This document shows, one piece after another, positions 1-8,145 of a DNA stretch of 64,000 nt; position 1 is the stretch's first letter, and every line of letters begins with the position of its first letter. Made by a program: the position numbers and the translations under genes. Location of the stretch: contig NC_089851.1 in NCBI RefSeq assembly GCF_036373705.1, positions 59,565,350 to 59,629,349 of the forward strand. The letters run 5' to 3'. Under the pieces are notes generated by a model. It did not search any database, was not told where the DNA came from, and saw only the letters and a list, made by a program, of their open reading frames with translations. Source of the DNA: Amia ocellicauda. Its lineage: Eukaryota; Chordata; Actinopteri; Amiiformes; Amiidae.

Positions 1-296
1 AAATTGGGTTTGGTCATGATAGGGATAGTATTTCCAAAAGAACTGTGCAGAACTTTTTGGACAGATGTAAAAGCAGATTCACCAGGATGTGTCTCTTTAT
101 ACAGCATTCTCTTGAGCACATTGGGGAGGGACGCCACTGTTTTTTCAACATCAGCAACTAGCGATTTCACATCAGAATTACCAGTATCATACAAATCACC
201 AAACTTGTGAGCTATTAGAGTGAGGATGACATCTTCAAACATAGATTCCTCAAACATACGTAAACGTAATTCCAGGGGCCCCGGGGGTTTCTTTCT
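1..296 (-). CDS. candidate internal or 3' exon, unrecognised protein
   Basis: Read on the minus strand, 296 down to 1 is open without a stop and runs off the window edge. Just upstream (minus sense) is a T-rich tract ending in CAG at 299-297, a good splice-acceptor-like sequence, so an exon starting at 296 is plausible. The translation starts RKKPPGPLELRLRMFEES and continues with a mixed, helix-like composition (for example SLVADVEKTVASLPNVLKRM) that looks like real protein rather than shadow translation. I do not recognise the family. It could belong to a host gene or to an accessory gene of the neighbouring virus-like element. The plus-strand ORF at 4-210 overlaps it and has no supporting feature. 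Confidence 0.4.
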
Positions 297-363
297 CTGA
301 AAAAATATAGGAATTAATATAATGTCTTATTGCACAGAAAAGCAGATCAGACACAAACAGTAT

Positions 364-369
364 TTTATT
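364..369 (-). promoter_or_regulatory. poly(A) signal AATAAA, minus strand
   Basis: AATAAA on the minus strand overlaps the TAA stop of the candidate exon at 521-365. GT-rich sequence follows it in minus sense, as expected for a downstream element. Confidence 0.4.
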
Positions 370-521
370 TATGTTTGTAAAACACTTGATAAGCCTTGTT
401 TTTTATAACCTTCTCAACTATTTGCATTACTTTGTCATCCACACTTTCTAACAAGTCACTAAACCATCTTGAAGGTAGAGTGCATGTTTCAGAGAAAAGC
501 ACGCAGTAAGACAGCCCGCTA
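365..521 (-). CDS. candidate terminal coding exon, unrecognised protein
   Basis: On the minus strand a pyrimidine-rich tract ends in CAG at 524-522, followed by about 50 open codons ending in TAA at 367-365. The stop overlaps an AATAAA signal on the same strand (369-364), and GT-rich sequence follows. A stop fused to the poly(A) signal is typical of compact viral genes and also occurs in host genes. The peptide contains SRWFSDLLESVDDKV and ends in KHK. The family is not recognised. Upstream exons would overlap the plus-strand fragments at 572-971, so one of the two readings there is probably not functional. Confidence 0.35.
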
Positions 522-571
522 CTGTAAAAAGAGGTAAGCAGACAAATAGCACAGTTAACCCCACTCCGAGT

Positions 572-790
572 GTGCATAAAGAGATAGACAGGTCAGGTGA
601 ACAAATACCCTGTACAGGCATTCAGACCTCTGATGATTCTAGGGCCCTGTTGTTTAGTAAAATATGTCACATTTGTTGGCAACTGGTAGAAGATTTACAC
701 ACAGCTCATAGAAAAATACATGTTTTGACAAATGTGTTAAAACAAAAAGGGTATAACATCGAGTTTGCTGAATCGTCACACTGTGAGTGA
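572..790 (+). CDS. small ORF, possible remnant of the virus-like element
   Basis: A 72-codon ORF whose second half (ICHICWQLVEDLHTAHRKIH, then a Lys-rich stretch ending SSHCE) has the composition of genuine protein. It lies upstream of and in the same direction as the polymerase remnant, so it may be a decayed upstream gene of that element. There is no recognisable domain and no proof of expression. It overlaps the minus-strand candidate exon only at its first bases. Confidence 0.3.
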   Translation: MHKEIDRSGEQIPCTGIQTSDDSRALLFSKICHICWQLVEDLHTAHRKIHVLTNVLKQKGYNIEFAESSHCE

Positions 791-809
791 AAACCGCAAT
801 TAACAAATA

Positions 810-1031
810 ATGAAACAAGTAAGACACAAAGACACTCGGTCTGCACATATCACGGCAGTACTGATAAAGAATATTAATGTAGCCAAAAGAATGCTGCGTA
901 GGCTTAAATCTAGAATGGATGTGTCACAATTAGCAGGATCACAGACACCATTACAGCACAGTGGCGGTTGATGACCACCCAGCAAACTTGGAAATTCAGG
1001 AATATATAGATTTGCACGTGTCTGATGGGTA
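810..1031 (+). pseudogene. short basic peptide remnant upstream of polB
   Basis: An ATG at 810 opens 53 codons to TGA at 969-971, including the basic stretch NVAKRMLRRLKSRMD. A further open stretch (DDHPANLEIQEYIDLHVSDG) continues in the same frame after that TGA to about 1031. This pattern suggests a small gene of the element broken by a stop. The family is not identified. The minus-strand ORF over the same bases looks like a shadow. Confidence 0.25.
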
Positions 1032-1083
1032 AGCATTAGAAGCGAATAATAATGATAATCAGATTGGGGGTGGTGATGTAGCA

Positions 1084-4000
1084 ATGTTAGAGGTGAATAA
1101 TGAAAATGCTGAACAAATGGTTGAGGGTGGTGATGGCGGGGACCCGCCTCGGGTGTTTTTGGAGCGTATTCGTCACTATGACCGGGAACTTAACAGGTTC
1201 CGGGGAATGGAGTTTTATGAAGAATTCAGGTTTGTGAATCTGGATCTGATAGAATCGTACTGGTGCTGTGCAAGGGCTGTTAAATGAAATATCACACAAT
1301 GTGGGTCCTAATGATTTTGTACAGCTTAGACTGAGCTCGGGGTCATTAAATAATGCTTTCTGTTAGAGGAGGCAACATTTGGGGGAGCTGGATGAAACAG
1401 ATTTCCTAGAGAGCATAGCTAATTTACTGCAAAGTCACACCGAAATCCTAATATGCAAGGTGGGGTACGGAGACGTATAAAAGGTATTTTGTTTTGCAAG
1501 ATAATAGACAAGAAAAGGGCATGCCTCACTGATTTCAAAAACCAAGGTAACAATTTATGTTTTGCCGCCAGTGTGTACCACCTGTGGAAAGGGAAAGAAT
1601 GCACAGATGTTTGTTTTACTTCACAAACAGCATTACTACGGGGTTTTAAACATCAGAACATTTATAGGTGTTAACTATTTCTGTGATTATTGCCACGCAG
1701 TATATGGGCATAAAAATAGTCACACGTGTCGGAATTTGTGCAGAGCGTGTTTAGACCCCCACTGTTTTGAGGTTAAAGAGACCATCACCAGATGCAATGT
1801 ATGTAAAATATTCTGTAGAGGTGGTGTCTGTCTCAGGAGACACAAGGCTAAAGCTGCCACCAAAGAGATTCAGTGTGTTCAACACTTTTACTGTACAGAG
1901 TGCCGGACTTTTCTCCCAATAATGCACACTTGCGAAGAAAAGCTCTTTCCGCGCTGTAAAAGTGTTATCCAGACACCTGACAATCATGTATGCTACATGA
2001 GCGTAATAAACATCCCCAAACAATCGGAAAAATACATTTTCTTTGATTTTGAATGCATGCAAGAAACAGGACACACATCCCAAATTATGTTTATGCCTCA
2101 CACATAAACAACAAACGCACATGGGAGTTTTATGGGGATTCTTGCTTATCTGACTTTGTGAAATGTTTCATTGACACGTGTTTTAAAAACTACACTTTTA
2201 TTTCACACAATGGTAAAGGCTATGATAACTACTTGGTCATTAGAGAGCTCATACGTGAAAAGGTTGCTACACACTTCATCACACAAGGAGGTAAAATTAT
2301 GTGCATGACAGTGACCACTCTGAACATCAGGTTCATTGATTCATTACATTTCTTGCCTCTGAAACTGAGCAATATGCCAAAAGCAATGGGGTTTGAGGGT
2401 GAGAAAGGCCATTTCCCACACTTCTTTAACACGGTCGCAAACCACAATTTTACGGGGTAGACTACATGATGGGTGCTGATAAAACACAGTTTCAGGAATG
2501 GTACGATGAGCACAAACTTGATGAATTGAAGCGGTATTGTAGACAGGACGTGGACATACTGAGACAAGCTTGTACTACATTTAGAAACGAGATATTAAGT
2601 ATGACAGAGCAGATACGTCTGAAGTGTCCGTCTGACCCTGATTCAGACCTGATTAAAGTCAGTCTTGACCCGTTTCAGTACATCACATTAGCCTCTGTGT
2701 GTATGACCATGTACCGGTACATGTTTCTCAGACCGCAGTCCATAGCATTAGTCCCGCACGACAATTATCACAACCAGAAAAAGCGGTTCTCGACCCCCGC
2801 TATTCAGTGGCTCATGTATACTGAACACACAGACAACATCAGTATACAACACGCACTAAAGCTGGGTGGTGAGCATAAATTTGGCCCGTACTATCTAGAT
2901 GGTTTTGCAGTAATAAACGGTGTGTACACTGCTTTTGAGTACCATGGATGTTTTTTTCATGGTTACGATACCTGTTATAGCGAAAATGACGTTAACAGTG
3001 TGACAAAAACAACATTCGGCTGGCTATATCAAAAGACAATGTATAAAACCGAATTCTTAAAATTACAAGGGTTTGATGTTAAAGTGATGTGGGAACACAC
3101 ATGGAAGACAATGCTGAATGAAGACCAGGATGTTAGGGCATTTATTTCCGAATCACATTTACCAGCGCCTTTAGACCCCAGGGAGTCTCTATTCGGTGGG
3201 TGGATGAATGCAGTGACCCTGTATTATCAACCAAAACCTGGCTAGGAACTCCGTTACTATGATTTCACCAGTCTGTACCCGTTTGTAAATAAAAAAAAAT
3301 TGTTCCCCGTTGGTCACCCGGATATAATATGCGAGGGCTTTGAAGATTTACAAAATTACTTTGGGCTCGCAAAAGTCAAAGTTTACCCTCCTAGAAGGTT
3401 GTTTTTCCCTGTGCTACCGACCAGAGTTGGTAAAAAACTGTTCTTTACACTCTGTCGGACGTGCGCTGACACCCAGCAGGGCTCCCCCTGAACAAACAGC
3501 GACGAGCAAAGAGCGCTTACCGGTGTCTGGTGCATGCCAGAGCTGCTGGCTGCTGTAGATAAGGGTTACAGAATAGCAGAATTATACGAGATCTGGCACT
3601 TTAAGCACTCGACCAACACGTTGTTTAGTGAATATATTAAAACGCATTTAAAAGGCAAACAAGAAGCTTCAGGCTACCCTCAGTGGTGCAAAAATGACAC
3701 AGACCGTGAACACTACATCAGAGAGTATCATGACAGAGAGGGGGTACACTTGGACCATTACAACATTACTAAGAATCCGGCCAAAAGACAGATTTCAAAA
3801 CTGTTTTTGAATTCTTTATTGGGAAAATTTGGACAACGACCAGATTTACAAAACACCAGTATTGTGAGAGACCCCAACGAATTATTTAAATACGTGTTTG
3901 CCCCATACCACGAGGTCTCGTCTTGTGATTTTATTGACGATGACGATGATTTTATGTGCCTGTGTCACCTGGAAACGGGGAAAAGAGCACTACACACAGC

Positions 4001-4476
4001 TTTCAAATGTAAATATTTGTATTGCCAGTTTCACCACCACCTATGCTAGGTTAGAACTGTACTCTCTTCTGGATTCATTACAAGGTCGTTGTTTGTATTA
4101 TGACACTGATTCAATCATTTATGTAAGCAGGCCAGGACAGTGGGACCCCAAGTTAGGAGATTATCTGGGTCAATTGACAAGTGAGCTGCCTCCGGATCAG
4201 CACATTACAGAGTTTGTTGCAACAGGACCTAAATCCTATGGATATAAGCTCTCAGGAGGGAAAGCCTGTATCAAGGTAAAGGGTATCACATGAAACGTGG
4301 CTAATAGTGAGAAAATTAATTTCGATAGCCTAAAAGATTTGATACTTGACTATGCGGATAAGTAGGCTGGTGCAAATGGTGAAATAAAAGACATTGCACT
4401 GCGGCAACCGGGGATAGTACGTGTCAAACGTGACTGGCACTTTGAGATGAGAACACTGCAAAAGACCGAGAGATAA
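1084..4476 (+). pseudogene. polB: protein-primed family B DNA polymerase, Polinton/adintovirus type, broken
   Basis: In its intact state this enzyme would replicate a linear, protein-primed DNA element. Visible parts in order are an acidic N-terminal region (1084-1480), a Cys/His-rich segment (about 1670-1960), and Exo I with DFE (D 2045, E 2051). Exo II follows (SHNGKGYDNY, about 2200-2230), then Exo III YCRQD (2535-2549). The polymerase motifs are A DFTSLYP (3261-3281), B KRQISKLFLNSLLGKFG (from 3783) and C YDTDS (4099-4113). About 170 codons separate motifs A and B, enough for the TPR2 insertion typical of protein-primed enzymes. Breaks are frame changes near 1258, 1450, 1590 (with apparent loss of sequence), 2095, 2455 and 4005-4030, plus in-frame stops at 1364, 3243, 3489, 4291 and 4363. 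The end at 4474-4476 is approximate. The catalytic Asp residues survive, but no full-length product is possible. It is an endogenous, non-functional copy. Confidence 0.88.
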
Positions 4477-4504
4477 ATTACAGAGTACAACGTTAGCTCG
4501 ACAG

Positions 4505-4681
4505 ATGTATCCAGGCAAATCTCAATATTTTTTGGAAGCTTTTGAAGATGCCACCAAGAAGTATTTCGGATACTTATTTGTCGATGTCATGTCAAAGACC
4601 CCTGATGAATACCGTTTAAGGACGGGTCTTTTCCCCCCTGACATCCCGGTGGTTTATGTGTTTAAAAAACAAAGAAAGTAA
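4505..4681 (+). CDS. small conserved element protein, probably N-terminally truncated
   Basis: A 58-codon ORF from ATG 4505 to TAA 4679-4681. It includes KSQYFLEAFEDATKKYFGYL and a C-terminal segment with DEYRLRTGLFPPD. Its position right after the polymerase and its in-frame integrity suggest the C-terminal part of a small gene of the same element; the reading frame continues a little upstream of the ATG. It resembles short uncharacterised ORFs I associate with animal Polinton/adintovirus genomes, but I cannot name a function. It is followed immediately by the basic protein region. Confidence 0.4.
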   Translation: MYPGKSQYFLEAFEDATKKYFGYLFVDVMSKTPDEYRLRTGLFPPDIPVVYVFKKQRK

Positions 4682-4738
4682 AAGCCGCTGGTTTTCCAGC
4701 GTTGAGCACATTTGCTGTCTGTGACTCTGGCTGTCAGT

Positions 4739-5061
4739 ATGTCACTGCGTATGAAGAGAAAACTGGCTCTCCTGCAGCTGCTGGTTAAAGCCAAGCCGCA
4801 ACAAGGCCATTCTGTGCGCCGCTGGAAGCGACCTGGTACAGGCCGTGTCAGAAATCGCTCTAAATACACTGAAAGGAAACATCCGCTTGAGCGCAAAAAC
4901 AATTTCAGAAACTCAAGAAAAGTGGCCACATTATAAAAACACTTAGTAAAAAGACAGTGTCTGTTAAGAGAAAGAGAAATCTATTGAATCAGTCTGGGGG
5001 GTTTATCGGTAATTTGCTAAGTATTGCCATTCCCGTCATTACCGGCTTACTGACCAGATGA
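4739..5061 (+). pseudogene. small basic virion-core-like protein, split over three frames
   Basis: Three consecutive pieces look like one protein. The first begins at ATG 4739 (MSLRMKRKLALLQLLVKAKP). The second is in another frame from about 4803 to 4905 (AILCAAGSDLVQAVSEIALN). The third is in a further frame from 4909 to the TGA at 5059-5061, with SKKTVSVKRKRNLLNQSGGF and a hydrophobic tail. The order Lys/Arg-rich block, Gly-Gly-Phe, hydrophobic C-terminus resembles small basic proteins found in animal Polintons/adintoviruses and is reminiscent of adenoviral core peptides. The homology is inferred from pattern only. Two frameshifts (near 4800 and 4907) make it a pseudogene. The whole-length reading in the first frame (to 4936) is very basic but leaves the conserved pattern. 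Confidence 0.5.
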
Positions 5062-5801
5062 AAATGCAATTCACTGAGAAAATGTATCTAGTACCTCAGA
5101 AACAGATGGGCCAAATTAAAGAGGACTTTCCAGTTGAACACGACATCAGAAAAATAGCCACATATAAATTGGATGGTGAAATGAAAGATATTCTGCAAAG
5201 CTCTCAATTGGGTGAATATGACAAAGCGCTGCAGAGGTACTTGGCCCTGACGCGGCAGGCAGAATCTGAAAAAGCAACTTTGACTTTGCAGATGCCTGAC
5301 ACCGATACCCCGGCCGAAAAACCGCACACAGAGCCTGTTTTCGATTATATTTTAGACGCTATCCCACAAAGGCAAAATAAAAATGCCGAAATGGTGTCCA
5401 ACAATTCTATAGCTAGCTGGAATGAGAATGGGGAATTTGTGTACAAGGGGGGCCCTGTTCGTGGGTCTCATGTGATTGATCTGGTTAGGGCTGTCACACA
5501 GCCGCACACGCTGGCCACAGGAAGAGCCCCCAAAGGCTGGGGCAGTTTTATGATGGCGATGGCGGAGATTAACATCCCCGGTTCGGTACTGTCTAACAGA
5601 ATAAACAGGGAGGTGTTGGAGAAACTGAAAACAACACCTACTAGAGACAGTTCTAAGTCTATACAGAGAAATCCTATCTCTCCTGAACCAGACTTTGATA
5701 TTCTGATGGAGGGGGCGGCTACCCCACCCGAAACACCACAAAGAGACCAGCCAGCTAAAAAGCATCGGCTGTTTGGGAAATTACCATGGCTGTCTCTGTA
5801 A
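5058..5801 (+). CDS. intact uncharacterised protein of a Polinton/adintovirus-like element
   Basis: An uninterrupted 247-codon ORF and the only full-length gene seen in the element. The ATG at 5058 overlaps the preceding stop as ATGA. Residues 10-20 read MYLVPQKQMGQ, a start-like pattern, so translation might also begin at the internal Met. The N-terminal third is charged and helical and ends in EYDKALQRYLALTRQ (about residues 54-68). The centre holds VRGSHVIDLVRAVTQ (about 135-149), then PKGWGSFMMAMAEINIPGSV. The C-terminus is Pro-rich and basic (KKHRLFGKLPWLSL). These blocks match a widespread uncharacterised family I associate with Polinton-type elements in animals; no enzymatic motif is seen. 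A virion-associated role is inference. An AATAAA lies 124 bp beyond the stop. Confidence 0.65.
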   Translation: MKMQFTEKMYLVPQKQMGQIKEDFPVEHDIRKIATYKLDGEMKDILQSSQLGEYDKALQRYLALTRQAESEKATLTLQMPDTDTPAEKPHTEPVFDYILDAIPQRQNKNAEMVSNNSIASWNENGEFVYKGGPVRGSHVIDLVRAVTQPHTLATGRAPKGWGSFMMAMAEINIPGSVLSNRINREVLEKLKTTPTRDSSKSIQRNPISPEPDFDILMEGAATPPETPQRDQPAKKHRLFGKLPWLSL

Positions 5802-5924
5802 AGCGGGTCCTCATGGTTTTATTTTTTGTATTATTATTTTGGTTGTTGTTTGTTTATATATAGGCTATAGAAATACATACATTGATGTTATCTGTAAAAT
5901 GTTAAATCCTTGTGTAATTCTGAT

Positions 5925-5930
5925 AATAAA
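5925..5930 (+). promoter_or_regulatory. poly(A) signal AATAAA
   Basis: The first AATAAA after the intact ORF ending at 5801. It is a plausible 3' end for its mRNA and is directly followed by the ATT microsatellite. Confidence 0.4.
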
Positions 5931-5934
5931 AAAT

Positions 5935-5936
<2 letters not shown>

Positions 5937-5987
<51 letters not shown>
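5937..5987 (+). repeat. (TTA)n trinucleotide microsatellite
   Basis: About 17 uninterrupted ATT/TTA units. A poly-Leu run in one frame is an artefact of this repeat. Confidence 0.95.
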
Positions 5988-6293
5988 GTGTTTGTATGTC
6001 AAGGAACATTATCAGTGGTGTTTCACTGTTTTAGTTTATTTGGTTTTTGTGTGTGCTGAATAAAAAATGTAACGCGTGATAAACAATGGTGTTTGTATGT
6101 ATGGATTTATTAACTACATATAAACATAATTCATGTGTATATAATATTTTATTATCAGGTTAGCAGGCGTTACATATATGAGAATGCCACGTCATTAAGC
6201 TTAAACGCACACACACAAACATACACACAAGCATTATTCTATCATTCTATAGTGTCTATAGTGTTATTCATACACTGTTCTAACATTGTTTAT

Positions 6294-7524
6294 TTCACGG
6301 ACCACTGTCAATCAGGTGCTTTCCTTGCCGTCCATCCATCCATCCATCTATCTATCTATCTATCTATGACTCTCGATATCTAACTCTCTTGCTTGCTATC
6401 GCTCCCCCAATGGTCAGTAGCATAGTAGCATAACAGCAGATCACAGACCACTGTCAATCAGATGTTTGCCTTGCCGTCCATCCATCCATCCATCTATCTA
6501 TGACTCTCGATATCTAACTCTCTTGCTTGCTATCGCTCCCCCAATGGTCAGTAGCATTGTAGCATAACAGCAGATCACGGACCACTGTCAATCAGATGCT
6601 TATCTTGCCGTCCATCCATCCATCCATCTATCTATCTATCTATGACTCTCGATATCTAACTCTCTTGCTTGCTATCGCTCCCCCAATGGTCAGTAGCATA
6701 GTAGCATAACATCAGATCACGGACCACTGTCAATCATATGCTTGCCTTGCCGTCCATCCATCCATCCATCTATCTATCTATCTATCTATCTATGACTCTC
6801 GATATCTAACTCTCTTGCTTGCTATCGCTCCCCCAATGGTCAGTAGCATAGTAGCATAACAGCAGATCACGGACCACTGTCAATCAGATGTTTGCCTTGC
6901 CGTCCATCCATCCATCCATCTATCTATGACTCTCGATATCTAACTCTCTTGCTTGCTATCGCTCCCCCAATGGTCAGTAGCATTGTAGCATAACAGAAGA
7001 TCACGGACCACTGTCAATCAGATGCTTGCCTTGCCGTCCATCCATCCATCTATCTATCTATCTATCTATGACTCTCGATATCTAACTCTCTTGCTTGCTA
7101 TCGCTCCCCCAATGGTCAGTAGCATTGTAGCAAATCACGGACCACTGTCAATCAGATGCTTGCCTTGCCGTCCATCCATCTATCTATCTATCTATCTATG
7201 ACTCTTGATATCTAACTCTCTTGCTTGCTATCGCTCCCCCAATGGTCAGTAGCATAGTAGCATAACAGCAGATCACGGACCACTGTCAATCAGATGCTTG
7301 CCTTGCCGTCCATCCATCCATCTATCTATCTATCTATCTATGACTCTCGATATCTAACTCTCTTGCTTGCTATCGCTCCCCCAATGGTCAGTAGCATAGT
7401 AGCATAACAGCAGATCACGGACCACTGTCAATCAGATGTTTGCCTTGCCGTCCATCCATCCATCCATCTATCTATGACTCTCGATAACTAACTCTCTTGC
7501 TTGCTATCGCTCCCCCAATGGTCA
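6294..7524 (+). repeat. satellite array, first block
   Basis: The array starts abruptly inside a monomer, at CACGGACCACTGTCAATCAG. Each monomer is a core of about 110 bp (beginning GACTCTCGATATCTAACTC and ending TTGCCTTGCCG) followed by (TCCA)2-4 and (TCTA)2-6. Spacing between successive GACTCTCGATATC starts is 134, 142 and 150 bp at 6368-6794; the differences come from the tetranucleotide part. One monomer near 7130 lacks part of the GCATAACAGCAG segment. Confidence 0.97.
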
Positions 7525-7624
7525 CTTATGTTGCATTCAACGACAAAGAAAATCGTGTGCTGGAAATGATTTCTGGCAACTGTGAAGGAACTGCACGACT
7601 GCAGCAACCACAAAACCTCCGTCT

Positions 7625-7698
7625 GTCTCTGTGGCGCAATCGGTCAGCGCGTTCGCCTGTTAACTGAAAGAATGGTGGTTCGAATCCACCCAGGGATG
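7625..7698 (+). tRNA. tRNA-Asn-GTT: tRNA-Asn(GTT)-like, degraded anticodon stem
   Basis: 74 nt with an intact GTT anticodon and a TTCGAAT T-loop. The anticodon stem TTCGC/CTGAA has a C-C mismatch and a G-T pair, and the acceptor ends G-T. TTTT at 7705-7708 could terminate Pol III. Probably weakened or pseudogenic. Confidence 0.6.
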
Positions 7699-7863
7699 GC
7701 CCACTTTTCCCCCCACCCCTTGTTATTGTTTCTACTTCTGGCGGTCAGCTTGCCAGACTGCGGCTACAGTAACCTTAAGCTGCTTGCTGCGGACGGCCAT
7801 CTTGCAAAAATGTATTGAGCGTTTAGAAACTTCCTTTCCATTGCCTAGGCCAACATAAACCAA

Positions 7864-7936
7864 GGCACTGCTAGGAGTCGTACCCAGGGTTTCCTGTTTA
7901 CGAGACAGGTGCTTTGACCAATTAAGCCACGGTGCC
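7864..7936 (-). tRNA. tRNA-Thr-CGT: tRNA-Thr(CGT)-like, degraded T-loop
   Basis: 73 nt on the minus strand with anticodon loop CTCGTAA. The T-loop reads TACGACT instead of TTCGACT, damaging the B box, and C6-A67 in the acceptor stem is a mismatch shared with the other CGT/TGT copies. Likely impaired. Confidence 0.55.
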
Positions 7937-8145
7937 AGGACTCTCGCATTCCCCAGTGCCTACACTCAGGCGTAAGGAACAAAACAACAAAACAAAACAA
8001 AACAAAACAAAACAAAACAAAACAAAACAAAATCTGGATGCAGGCTGCAACAAAGGAAGCACACAGAGGTGAAAACGTAAGGTTGACGGGAGCAACAAGC
8101 TCCCTGTTGCGACTGTCTAGGGGCGGCAATGGGAATTGGACGTTA

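Larger units (their letters stand above)
5802..6293 (+). other. AT-rich element 3' flank and junction to satellite
   Basis: This holds AATAAA signals at 5925-5930 and 6059-6064, a TTA/ATT microsatellite (5937-5987), a short CA-rich run near 6208-6230, and otherwise AT-rich unique sequence. No gene was recognised; the ORFs at 5773-6063 and 6135-6383 are carried by low-complexity DNA. No terminal inverted repeat of the element could be identified. Confidence 0.6.
7525..8145. repeat. tRNA cassette 1, short type
   Basis: Non-satellite insert beginning after ATGGTCA of a monomer and ending ...GGACGTTA before GGTCAGTAGCAT. It contains tRNA-Asn-like and tRNA-Thr-like sequences and an (AAAAC)n tract at 7978-8032 interrupted once. 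Confidence 0.9.

Noticed and set aside
1751-2122. Minus-strand ORFs across the polymerase region
   Set aside because: They are shadows of the plus-strand polymerase, whose motifs are recognisable.
5352-5765. Minus-strand ORF opposite the intact gene
   Set aside because: It has Cys/Arg/Trp-rich composition typical of antisense translation and lies entirely within the 5058-5801 gene.
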